DNA of 61,362 nucleotides from Desulfarculales bacterium UBA702. Lineage in GTDB: Bacteria > Desulfobacterota > Syntrophobacteria > Syntrophobacterales > Syntrophobacteraceae. Both the position numbers and the translations under genes were made by a program. Position 1 is the first letter of the stretch. Each line of letters opens with the position of its first letter. Location: the NCBI GenBank assembly GCA_002298165.1, contig DBMI01000015.1, positions 2,342 to 63,703 on the forward strand, written 5' to 3'. This document shows, piece after piece, positions 26,988-34,806 of the stretch. The notes under the pieces are model-generated. The model saw only the letters and a list, made by a program, of their open reading frames with translations. It searched no databases and was not told the origin of the DNA.

Positions 26988-27578
26988 CTACTTCTTCTTT
27001 TTTGCAGGCTGATGTTTGGCCGGTTCGGTCCTCGCCGGTTCGGGCTCAGATTTTTTGGCTTGGGGCGCTTCAACCGGTGGAACTGCTGCCGCGACCGGCT
27101 TCTGGGCTTCCGGCTTTTCCTGCTTGAAGTTTTCCATGAGCCTTTTGAACTGCCGGGACTGCTCATGAATAAGGTCCTGCATCTGTCCCGTAAGCTCCTT
27201 GTGTTCCACCTTCTTTTCTTCAGCCAGCAACGTCCGAAGATGCTTTATCGTTTCCTTTTGTGAAGTGACCTGCTCCTTTAATTCTTCGTACTTTCGGATC
27301 AGGTCCAGGTGTTCGCCCCTGGGGACTCCGCCGATCATGGCCAGGTACGTGGAAATGGATTTTTGGAAATCTTCCTGGCTCTTCTTCATAACCTGCAGCA
27401 AGTCGATGCTGCCCTTGGTGAGTTGGTCAAACCCACAGGCTTTCTGAAAAAACGCGGTCATTTGGTCAAAACCGCTAAAACCCTGCCGCATCCAGATCGA
27501 AAAATCGTCCAAGCTTGTTCGGCTCCCTCCCTGCTTGAGGAAGAAGTTTTTCCAGAATTCGACGACATCCATTTCCAT
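26988..27578 (-). CDS. Phasin-like/PHA-granule coiled-coil protein with Lys-rich tail
   Basis: I cannot place this 196-residue protein in one family with certainty. Residues 1-90 resemble PhaE/phasin helices (FWKNFF, MKKSQEDFQKSI, YLAMIGGVPRGEHLDLIRKYEELKE). Residues 90-150 are a charged coiled coil, and the tail is Pro/Ala/Lys-rich ending AKKKK. Such tails bind nucleic acid in PhaM- or PhaF-type proteins, which tie PHA granules to the nucleoid. It starts after GGGAGGAAT and sits beside phasin and PHA synthase genes, so granule association is the best guess. Confidence 0.6.
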   Translation of the reverse strand: MEMDVVEFWKNFFLKQGGSRTSLDDFSIWMRQGFSGFDQMTAFFQKACGFDQLTKGSIDLLQVMKKSQEDFQKSISTYLAMIGGVPRGEHLDLIRKYEELKEQVTSQKETIKHLRTLLAEEKKVEHKELTGQMQDLIHEQSRQFKRLMENFKQEKPEAQKPVAAAVPPVEAPQAKKSEPEPARTEPAKHQPAKKKK

Positions 27579-27925
27579 CGGTTATTCCTCCCGGTTTGCT
27601 GCAAGCTTTTGGCCAGGCAAGACATCAGTGTTGACCGGGTTAGTGGGACTCCAACCGGCCAAGACCGCCCGCGTGTGCGACTACGCACCTGGGCGGAAAA
27701 AGTTAGCACGGCGGTTGCCAGGTATTCCGACCAAAACATGGCCTTTGGGGAAAACGGGTTGGGTATTTCGAATCCCTGATGCCCCCGGTGCCGCTGGCTC
27801 GATCACTGATGGACAAAGGGGGAGCCTTTTCGAGCCGCTCCCAGGCAGATTCTTCTATCCGCCATAGGACCTGTTCCCGAAAGCCCTCCCCCGAACGATT
27901 CATGAGCGGCGCCACAGAAGACCGA
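27579..27925. other. Gene-free stretch between granule-protein genes
   Basis: About 350 bases between two minus-strand granule-protein genes. No repeat, terminator or promoter stands out. The open frames across it have no family features. Confidence 0.5.
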
Positions 27926-28195
27926 TCAGGACCCCTGCTGGCCGGCGAAGAAAGACTCTACCTTCGTGAAGCCTTCATCCACGGCCTTTTTGAACTCTCC
28001 ACGACCCTTCTTGAGCGAATCGACCCAATCACTCAGGGCTTTCTTTCCTTCATTCGGGATCCAGGTGGCTTGTTCCATGAAAGCGCTGACCATCTTTTCG
28101 GTCTGTTCCTGCAGCAGAACCATTGCATTGAAGGTGTTGTCGAAGGTGGTCTTGTTGAAATCGATCATTTGCTTGGTGAACCTTAGCTGGTCCAT
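27926..28195 (-). CDS. Phasin family protein (copy 1)
   Basis: Amphipathic-helix protein expected to coat PHA granules. The start at ATG 28195 is fixed by AGGAGG upstream; it gives 89 residues. The sequence is nearly all helix and shares the core WIP-x-x-GKKA and an EFKKAVDEGFTKVESF-type C-terminal helix with the second small protein at 33584-33862, so the two are paralogues. It is transcribed divergently from phaR, and the intergenic region has a palindrome suited to PhaR control. Confidence 0.8.
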   Translation of the reverse strand: MDQLRFTKQMIDFNKTTFDNTFNAMVLLQEQTEKMVSAFMEQATWIPNEGKKALSDWVDSLKKGRGEFKKAVDEGFTKVESFFAGQQGS

Positions 28196-28304
28196 GCTTG
28201 AAACCTCCTGATTTTGTGATTGTTGAACGGAAAGCCAAAGCGAATGGCCGAAATGACGAAAGATGAGCACTAATATAGTCGCACTAAAATGGAAGTCAAG
28301 GTGG

Positions 28305-28321
28305 TTTGTGCATTGCACAAA
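28305..28321. promoter_or_regulatory. Palindrome in the phasin-phaR divergent region (candidate PhaR operator)
   Basis: TTTGTGCA and TGCACAAA form a perfect 8-base dyad around one central base. It lies 110 bases from the phasin start and 94 bases from the phaR start. PhaR proteins are known to repress phasin genes and their own gene by binding TGCA-rich dyads. Assigning this one to PhaR is inference. Confidence 0.5.
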
Positions 28322-28414
28322 TCATTTTTCTGGTTTAATTTTGCCCTCAGTCTTATAATTCCAATTGACCTTTCCGCACCGTGTCATAAATTCAGCCAAA
28401 CATGGAGGACCCAA

Positions 28415-28870
28415 ATGGCTCAAAAGGTTGTTCTCAAAAAATACGCGAACAGGCGGATCTACGATTCCGATAAAAGTGCATACATAACTCTCCAGCAGGT
28501 GTCGGAAATTATTAAGGAGGGACGCCAGGTCGAAGTCATCGATGCCCAGACCCAGGAGGACGTGACCTCATTTATTCTCACCCAGATAATCGTGGAGGAG
28601 GCTAAAAACAAAAAAGCACTTCTCCCCGTCCCGCTCCTGCACCTGGTCATTCAGTACGGAGACGGCGTATTGAGCGAGTTTTTTGAAAAATATCTCGAGA
28701 TGACCATAAAGAACTACCTCGCCTACAAAATGGCCTTCGACGAACAGTTCAGAAAATGGCTCGAAATGGGAAGAGATTTTTCAACCCTGGCCCAGAGAAC
28801 AGTTCCGGGCCTTGCGCAGTGGAAATCCTTCATGGACATGTTTTCATCCGTCGAGAAAAAGCCGGAATAG
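28415..28870 (+). CDS. phaR: Polyhydroxyalkanoate synthesis regulator PhaR
   Basis: Transcriptional repressor that senses PHA granules and controls phasin expression. The start ATG 28415 follows GGAGG; 151 residues result. The N-terminal DNA-binding domain has the family pattern VLKKYANRRIYDSDKSAYITLQQV, and the PHB_acc domain follows (EVIDAQTQEDVTSFILTQIIVEE). It is divergent from phasin copy 1 and upstream of the KAS III-ACP-phaC operon. Confidence 0.93.
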   Translation: MAQKVVLKKYANRRIYDSDKSAYITLQQVSEIIKEGRQVEVIDAQTQEDVTSFILTQIIVEEAKNKKALLPVPLLHLVIQYGDGVLSEFFEKYLEMTIKNYLAYKMAFDEQFRKWLEMGRDFSTLAQRTVPGLAQWKSFMDMFSSVEKKPE

Positions 28871-29257
28871 GATTCCGGGGGGTTCATTGATTAACAATTA
28901 TTAATGTAGTCCTGATTTTAATGGATTGCAGGAGTTCAGAATATTGATGGCAGGTAATTGCCAAATGCTTGGCGTTTCAGGTTAAAAGCAGTTCCTCACG
29001 ATCTTTTATCCTTAGGTTATCCGCAGTTTCTCATCTATACTCTAAAATAGGCTTTTTTCCTCAATTTTAGCCCGCCCCCTTGATTTCCTAGCACCCAGTT
29101 CTTTTATTTCGGGGCAGATGGCCCAAGATTTAAAAAATTCGCTATTCACTCCAATTCGCTTAGCGCAGCTTCGAGTCCCTTGAGCAACTTTCATCCGGGC
29201 CTTTTGTAACCTAAAAGCCGCGTGTTTCATCGGAACCTAAAAAAAGCGATTTGGATC
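28871..29257. other. Intergenic region upstream of the PHA operon
   Basis: Nearly 390 AT-richer bases. CCGGAAT/ATTCCGG (28862-28878) at the end of phaR forms a small dyad without a T-tract. No convincing promoter or operator is visible, although the operon promoter must lie here or upstream. Confidence 0.5.
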
Positions 29258-30235
29258 ATGAACAATTCTATTATTTTCTCGACCGGCAGTCATGTGCCGG
29301 AAAGAGTCGTGTTCAATGAAGAACTGACTCATTTTCCGGCTTCATCCCTCCCACTTATAGCCCAGAAGACAGGGGTCAAGTCCAGACGACATTCATCGGA
29401 GGACCAGTGCACTTCCGACCTGGCCCTGGAAGCAGCCCGTGCATGTCTGGCGAAAGTCGATTTTCCCGTGGAAAATGTCCAGGGAATCATCCTTTCAACC
29501 TCGTCTCCGGACCGGATCCAACCGGCAACGGCCACCCGCGTCCAGCACGAACTGGGCGCCCGCAATGCTTTTGCGCTCGATATTAATTCGGTGTGTTCCG
29601 GTGCGGTCTTTGGCATCAGCCTTGCCGATTCACTCATCAAGTGCGGCAAGTACGAAAACATCCTGTTTATAGCGGCAGAGATGTATTCGAAGATACTCAA
29701 TAAAAATGACTTCAGCACCTATCCCTATTTCGGCGACGGTTCAGGGGCGGTGCTGCTAAAGGCAGGAGCCCCTGTTCGTGGCGTCATGCATTCGCGCCTC
29801 AATACGGATGGGAGCGGCAGGGACGCCATCTGCGTTCCGGGGGGCGGGACGATGATGCCCTTCGAGAAGATCGTCAATTCCCGGATGGCCTACTTCAGGA
29901 TGACTGGCAAGACCGTATTCAACTTTGCGGTAGAGAAAGGAACTGAAACAATTCAGCAGATCACCAGCGAGGCCGGAGTCAATGTCGGGGATGTGGACCA
30001 CTTCATCTGCCATCAGGCAAATATTAACATTCTCGATGAAATTGCGCGAAGAATCGGTTGCCCCCGGGAAAAATTCATAATGAACCTGGACCGCTACGGA
30101 AATACTGCGAGCGCGTCCGTTTTGATCGCTCTCGATGAAGCCATGGATGGCAAAAAGATTTGCGAAGGCGATCTTGTCGCCCTCGTTGCATTCGGCGGCG
30201 GATTGTCATGGGGAGGCAATCTGATACGCATATAG
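29258..30235 (+). CDS. Beta-ketoacyl-ACP synthase III (KAS III, FabH-like)
   Basis: Condenses an acyl-CoA with malonyl-ACP (or malonyl-CoA in NphT7-type enzymes) to a 3-ketoacyl product. From ATG 29258 the protein has 325 residues and a full catalytic triad: Cys113 (DINSVCSGA), His252 (CHQAN) and Asn282 (YGNTAS). A GTG at 29222 would add 12 residues. It is followed by an acyl carrier protein and PHA synthase, so it probably supplies acetoacetyl units to polymer synthesis instead of housekeeping fatty acid initiation. No thiolase is in the cluster. The link to PHA is inference from gene order. Confidence 0.9.
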   Translation: MNNSIIFSTGSHVPERVVFNEELTHFPASSLPLIAQKTGVKSRRHSSEDQCTSDLALEAARACLAKVDFPVENVQGIILSTSSPDRIQPATATRVQHELGARNAFALDINSVCSGAVFGISLADSLIKCGKYENILFIAAEMYSKILNKNDFSTYPYFGDGSGAVLLKAGAPVRGVMHSRLNTDGSGRDAICVPGGGTMMPFEKIVNSRMAYFRMTGKTVFNFAVEKGTETIQQITSEAGVNVGDVDHFICHQANINILDEIARRIGCPREKFIMNLDRYGNTASASVLIALDEAMDGKKICEGDLVALVAFGGGLSWGGNLIRI

Positions 30236-30298
30236 TCAAAAATCGTACCCTGTTAAAAGATCCAGGCATCAAGATTAAGCATCAAAGGAGATGACCCC

Positions 30299-30535
30299 AT
30301 GAACGAAATTTTTGTCAGAATTCAGGACGGAATAGTAGAAATTTTACCCGCGGCGGCCGGCTTTCAACTCCAACCTGAAACATTCCTCAATGAGATCCCG
30401 GAATGGGATTCGATGACGGCGGTCAACTTTAAAATCTTCCTCGAAGAGGTCTTCGGCGTGAAGATTCCCGACGAACTGCTGGAAGGCGAATCCAGTCTAC
30501 GTGACGTAATAGAATTTATCAGAAGGACTGACTAA
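30299..30535 (+). CDS. Acyl carrier protein
   Basis: A 78-residue ACP with the phosphopantetheine serine in PEWDSMTAVNF; the usual DSL is DSM here. AAAGGAGA precedes the ATG. It differs from the housekeeping AcpP pattern and its stop overlaps the phaC start (TAATG), so the two are translationally coupled. It could carry the ketoacyl or 3-hydroxyacyl chain between KAS III, the reductase and PhaC, though PHA synthases normally use CoA esters. Confidence 0.88.
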   Translation: MNEIFVRIQDGIVEILPAAAGFQLQPETFLNEIPEWDSMTAVNFKIFLEEVFGVKIPDELLEGESSLRDVIEFIRRTD

Positions 30536-32202
30536 TGAACCCAATGAAAACGCCCGTAGATCCTTTCGGAGTTGCGAACTCATTTCAAAAGGCCACTGAA
30601 TACTGGCTGATGAACGCTGCCGATTATTCGGGCATGCTGCTCGAACTGGCATCCAATCTCCAGGCCGTCGCCTCCGAAGAACTGGGCCCGCTGCTTGCCG
30701 ACAGCAGCAAATGGGCAAAACCCGAGGAGGACTCCGAAACCGCACTTCTAAACCTCGTCAGGAGGCAGTCGAAGGTCCTTCAAAAGATTCATGCGGTCAT
30801 GGGCGGGTGGGCGAAGGATTATATGGGCCGCGCCGAGGGTATTTCCGAAAAAGAGAAGCAATGCTCGGTCTTCTGGATGGGGCAACTGCTTAACTTCCTT
30901 TCGCCGGCCAATTACTTTTGGACCAATCCGTCAGCTGTCCAGAAGTTTATGCGCACTAAAGGCAGAAGCATAGTCGCAGGCTATGAAAACTGGCTCGACG
31001 ATGCAAACCGCGGAGACATGGTAAAAATTGCCCACAGGGATGCTTTCAATGTAGGTGAGAATCTCGCCACCACTCCCGGGCAGGTAGTGTTCCGTAACCG
31101 CCTTATGGAGCTAATCCAGTATTCGCCGACAACCGAGACGACTTTCAATGTTCCGATCGTCTTTATCCAGCCGTGGGTGAACAAGTTCTACATTTTTGAC
31201 CTGACCGAAGAAAAGAGCTTCGTCTCCTACCTGACAAACCAGGGTTTTACAGTTTTTATAACAAGCTGGAAGAACCCCACTCCGGAAATGCGCGACATCA
31301 CTTTTGAAGACTACATGCTTCGCGGGGCACTCAAAGCTGTCGATGTCGCAAGGGAAATCTGCGGGGCCGAACAGGTACATGCCGCCGGGTACTGCATCGG
31401 GGGGACGGTTCTTTCATCGCTCATGGCATGGCTTAATCGTGACCCCAAACGAAACGGTTCATTTCCCATCCGCGATTTCACACTCTTTGCCTCCCTGGTC
31501 GATTACTCATCGCCGGGAGAGCTAGGCGTCTACGTCAATGAAGATTCGGTTGCGGCTATCGAGAAACTGGTCAAAAAGGTGGGATACCTCGACAAGAAGT
31601 ACATCTCGGCGGGATTTCGCCTGCTTCGGCCTAACGATCTCATCTGGCGCTATCATGTCCACAACTATCTCCAGGGTGAGGAGCCGCCCAAGTCGGATTT
31701 TCTCTACTGGAACAGCGACTCGACCCGATTGCCGGCCGCAATGTGCACCTGGTTCCTAAAGGAGCTGTATCTGAATAACAAGCTCATCAGGGAGGACGAA
31801 ATCGTGTTGGCAAACCGCCCGCTGAGCTTAAAGCAAATCAAACAGCCGGCCTACCTGGTCGGAGCCGATCTCGACCATATCTGCCCCTGGAGGGAGACTT
31901 TCAAGACGACTCAGTTGCTCGGCGGCCCAGTAAAGTTCACCATGGCCGGCGAAGGCCACATCACCGGAATCGTCAATCCGCCCTCACCGAGGTCGAAGCG
32001 CAAATTCTGGACCGGTGAAGTCAACGGAGAGGCAAACCCCGATGAATGGCTCGCCCGACAGACCGAACGCACTGGATCCTGGTGGACCGACTGGGTGGAA
32101 TGGCTATCGAGGGACGGCTACAGGCGCGAGCCCCCACCCATGGGCAGCGACAAATACTGTCCGCTCGAAAAAGCCCCCGGAAGTTACGTGAAGGAGGAGT
32201 AG
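30535..32202 (+). CDS. phaC: Class I polyhydroxyalkanoate synthase PhaC
   Basis: Polymerises (R)-3-hydroxyacyl-CoA into PHA at the granule surface. The 555-residue length and the N-terminal PhaC_N region point to class I. The lipase-like box is GYCIGG with catalytic Cys287; the partners are Asp447 (GADLDHICPW) and His475 (GEGHITGIVNPP). It overlaps the ACP gene by one base. A short GGTTGCG heptad run and a GGCAGGCTTTCC palindrome follow its stop. The downstream reductase is on the same strand. Confidence 0.96.
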   Translation: MNPMKTPVDPFGVANSFQKATEYWLMNAADYSGMLLELASNLQAVASEELGPLLADSSKWAKPEEDSETALLNLVRRQSKVLQKIHAVMGGWAKDYMGRAEGISEKEKQCSVFWMGQLLNFLSPANYFWTNPSAVQKFMRTKGRSIVAGYENWLDDANRGDMVKIAHRDAFNVGENLATTPGQVVFRNRLMELIQYSPTTETTFNVPIVFIQPWVNKFYIFDLTEEKSFVSYLTNQGFTVFITSWKNPTPEMRDITFEDYMLRGALKAVDVAREICGAEQVHAAGYCIGGTVLSSLMAWLNRDPKRNGSFPIRDFTLFASLVDYSSPGELGVYVNEDSVAAIEKLVKKVGYLDKKYISAGFRLLRPNDLIWRYHVHNYLQGEEPPKSDFLYWNSDSTRLPAAMCTWFLKELYLNNKLIREDEIVLANRPLSLKQIKQPAYLVGADLDHICPWRETFKTTQLLGGPVKFTMAGEGHITGIVNPPSPRSKRKFWTGEVNGEANPDEWLARQTERTGSWWTDWVEWLSRDGYRREPPPMGSDKYCPLEKAPGSYVKEE

Positions 32203-32209
32203 CGGTGCG

Positions 32210-32280
32210 GGTTGCGAGTTGCGGGAAAGTCAAAATTTCCCGCTTGGAATGTAAATTTGGGGCAGGCTTTCCAGCCTGCC
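32210..32280. repeat. Short heptad run plus dispersed palindrome after phaC
   Basis: GGTTGCG and AGTTGCG at 32210-32223 start eight bases after the phaC stop. 32259-32280 is a copy of the GGCAGGCTTTCCAGCCTGCC palindrome. Confidence 0.75.
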
Positions 32281-32369
32281 TCCCTGCAATTGTATGCGCT
32301 TGGTGCTTTTGCGAATAACTTTATAGGCCTCATGGCCCTTTGGCCTGCGGCCGGGAGGAATAGCTGAGA

Positions 32370-33161
32370 ATGTTGGAGATAAATAATTCAGTAGCGCTGA
32401 TAACCGGCGGCAGCGGAGGAATAGGGCTGGCGCTTGCAAGGCATTGGGTCTCCAACGGAGGAAAAGTGGTCCTTGTGGATGTAGCTGAAGGACCGCTGGC
32501 TTCGGCGCAGGAAGAGCTCAAGGCAATGGGCGGCGAAGTCGCCACGTTCATAGCCGATGTCACAAAGGAAGATGATAGTGCCAAAATGGCCGATTTCGCA
32601 ATCGAGCGCTTCGGTGCAATCAACCTTGTGGCCCCTTTTGCCGGCATAATCAGGGATGGACTACTGGTGGCGCCCGACTACCGGGGAAAAGTCGCTAAGA
32701 AAATGTCGCTCGATCAATTCCAATCGGTAATTAACATAAATCTTACAGGCGTCTTCCTGACTATTCGGGAATGCGCCGAACGCATGATAAACAACGGCTG
32801 CAGGGGCCTAATCTGCCTGGTTTCCTCGACCGGATCTCTCGGAACGGCGGGACAGATCAACTACGCTTCATCGAAGGCCGCCATGTCGGTGATACCCAAG
32901 GTTCTCACCGCGGAGTTCTTCCGACGTGGATTATCCACCAGGATCCGTTGCGTTGCCATTGCTCCGGGGTATGTCGGAACCCCGATGGTCAAGAGTATGA
33001 AACCCGAGGTACTGGAAAAAATTGTCGAACAGGTCCCGATCGGGCGCCTGATCGAACCGGAAGAAGTTGCATCCCTTGTTGGGGAACTCTACCGTAACGA
33101 GGCCCTGGCGGGAGATGTCTTTTTTATCCACGGCGGCCTTCGTCTCGGCTCAAAAGGTTAG
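32370..33161 (+). CDS. Short-chain dehydrogenase/reductase (FabG/PhaB-like)
   Basis: NAD(P)-dependent reductase of the classical SDR family, 263 residues. Visible are the cofactor loop TGGSGGIG (about 11-18) and the catalytic YASSK with an upstream serine (VSSTGS). Placed after phaC, it most plausibly reduces acetoacetyl-CoA or -ACP to the (R)-3-hydroxy form for PHA. The active-site signature does not prove substrate or cofactor. An AGGA box lies about nine bases before the ATG. Confidence 0.88.
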   Translation: MLEINNSVALITGGSGGIGLALARHWVSNGGKVVLVDVAEGPLASAQEELKAMGGEVATFIADVTKEDDSAKMADFAIERFGAINLVAPFAGIIRDGLLVAPDYRGKVAKKMSLDQFQSVININLTGVFLTIRECAERMINNGCRGLICLVSSTGSLGTAGQINYASSKAAMSVIPKVLTAEFFRRGLSTRIRCVAIAPGYVGTPMVKSMKPEVLEKIVEQVPIGRLIEPEEVASLVGELYRNEALAGDVFFIHGGLRLGSKG

Positions 33162-33583
33162 ATCGATTTTTTTGCAGGATATTGACCTGGCACTGTTCCA
33201 TTTTTAACTTGCATGCAGTTATGCGGCAGGTTTCCAGCCTGCAAAAAAGCGCAAAGAAATCAAGTGGCAGCTTTCGGATTGCTAAACAGCATCAAATTTG
33301 AGCAGGCTTTCCGACCGCTGCTTCGGAGCATGTCCCCCGGTTCGCTCGCGATTTGAAATACAGTTGTGGGGCAGGTTCGAATCCTGCCGACACTTTGCGG
33401 CGTCGGCTTTCCGGCCCACCGGATCCAGCGTCTCCCGATGGCCAGGTCCTTCCACGCCGCGGAACCGGCCAAAAGCCTGTCCCACGATCCACATTCAATT
33501 TGCCGGGACCAAATCGGTTCCGGCAAATTATTCACGCCGGAGTTTTTGGCAAATGATCCGCACAGCTCATAGGAGGTCTCGAG
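33162..33583. other. Gene-free stretch with palindromes and a tRNA T-arm-like sequence
   Basis: 33225-33242 is a diverged GGCAGG palindrome. 33372-33388 (GCAGGTTCGAATCCTGC) has the exact shape of a tRNA T-arm: a 5-base stem with TTCGAAT loop. No other tRNA parts are found around it, so it is either a tRNA remnant or a variant palindrome. Confidence 0.6.
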
Positions 33584-33862
33584 ATGGAACAGAACCAGGT
33601 TTTCAAACAAATGCTGCAACTCAATAAACTGGCTTTCGACAACATGTATAACTCCATAGTAATGTTCCAGGAACAGATGGAAAACATGGCCAGCATGGTC
33701 CAGGTTCCGTGGATTCCGGAAGACGGCAAGAAAGCCATGGGCGAGTGGATCAGGAACTATAAGAAAATGCGCGAAGACTTCAAAAGAGCAATGGACGAGG
33801 GCTACCAGAAAATGGAATCCTATATGGGCGCGGGGTTCCAGGAATCTGCTCGGCAAATGTAG
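33584..33862 (+). CDS. Phasin family protein (copy 2)
   Basis: Paralogue of the phasin at 27926-28195: 92 residues, almost wholly helical, with WIPEDGKKA matching the other copy's WIPNEGKKA and a similar (R/K)-AMDEGYQKMES end. AGGAGG precedes the ATG. It lies downstream of the SDR gene after a 420-base gap, so it probably has its own promoter. Expected to coat PHA granules. Confidence 0.8.
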   Translation: MEQNQVFKQMLQLNKLAFDNMYNSIVMFQEQMENMASMVQVPWIPEDGKKAMGEWIRNYKKMREDFKRAMDEGYQKMESYMGAGFQESARQM

Positions 33863-33904
33863 CACCCCACTGCGCGGGATTTTTCCGCTTCCGATAGTTG
33901 CTCC

Positions 33905-33958
33905 AAAGCCGGGGTCCGGATTTAAGCATCTGAGTTGCTTAAATCCGGTCCCGGCTTT
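33905..33958. terminator. Long stem-loop after phasin 2
   Basis: About 23 paired bases: AAAGCCGGGG... at 33905 pairs with ...CCCGGCTTT ending 33958, with one bulge and a 7-base loop. No T-tract follows, so termination could be Rho-assisted, or this may be a repeat palindrome. Confidence 0.55.
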
Positions 33959-34170
33959 CACATTGTGCACATCTCACGTCCATTGCCTTGCTTCCTTTCA
34001 AAATCTGCCGGGTACCCGCACGGCTGCGGCCGATCCAATCCCTTGGATCCACACATCAATTGACAAATTCCAGCGCCTGTGCTACCCATTACAGGTTGAA
34101 TCCGCATTCATCCGACGATACTCGGTCCGGCATCAACACCGGACTTTTTTATTCTGCACCGGCCTTTAAA

Positions 34171-34246
34171 GGGCGACTAGCTCAGTGGATAGAGCGTTGG
34201 TCTCCGGAACCAAAGGTCCCGGGTTCGATCCCCGGGTCGCCCTCCA
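34171..34246 (+). tRNA. tRNA-Arg (CCG)
   Basis: A complete cloverleaf of 76 bases. Acceptor GGGCGAC (34171-34177) pairs with GTCGCCC (34236-34242), the D-arm GCTC/GAGC is intact, and the anticodon stem TTGGT/ACCAA encloses CTCCGGA with anticodon CCG at 34204-34206. The T-arm is CCGGG/CCCGG with loop TTCGATC. CCA is encoded (34244-34246). The discriminator base is T (34243), unusual for an arginine tRNA. Confidence 0.95.
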
Positions 34247-34806
34247 GTGAATTCAATGGCTTTGATGGGCATTTCCATTGCTGGTACCCTAACGTCAACA
34301 GCGCCCCCAACAGTATCCCAACACATAATTTAAAACTCGTCTCCTTTTAGGGCTTTAATGCCCTTGCCAACATGCTGGCCCGCATTATTCATGAGATTCA
34401 ATCCGGAAGGCTATTAAATCCCAGTAAGTACGATATGTTAGCCGGCTCTTTCGCCTTAACTTCGACCGACAGTGCGCTTTTATACACCAAATCGCCTCAA
34501 GCCCTGAGCGCCGAATCTTTGTTGCGCTTCATGGGCACGAACTGCGATTAGAGAAAAATGCGGGCTAGGTCGTAAATCTTCCATCCTCCTGGGCGGGACT
34601 TGTATCGCCTAACGGGACCCACACCCCGCCGGGTAACGCTGTTAGCGTAATCCGAGGAATTCTTTAAGCAGCCTGTCGCCTTCGCCAAGAGTCTGGAGAA
34701 GGAAAAACAGTAGGGCATAGGGCCAACAAAGGGGAAAACTCTTTGGGAACCACTTATATTATATTAGTGATATCGCAAGCTTGGGTAGAAAAAGAGGTGA
34801 CCGGGA
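34247..34806. other. Gene-free stretch after tRNA-Arg
   Basis: About 560 bases, with no integrase, repeat of the tRNA end, or RNA gene. A 59-codon frame at 34372-34551 (MLARIIHEIQSG...) has no ribosome site and no family features I recognise; it is probably not a gene. Nothing else stands out. Confidence 0.5.

Noticed and set aside
29042..29230. 62-codon minus-strand frame before KAS III
   Set aside because: No ribosome site or family features; probably chance in a gap.
33260..33970. 236-codon minus-strand frame over phasin 2 and the palindromes
   Set aside because: Overlaps a clear phasin gene with a good ribosome site; its RQDSNLPH/AGFEPA-type peptides are a known artefact of reverse-read T-arm sequence.
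34372..34551. 59-codon frame after tRNA-Arg, considered as a small gene or integrase remnant
   Set aside because: No ribosome site, no recognisable motif, no integrase residues and no repeated tRNA end that would mark an attachment site.
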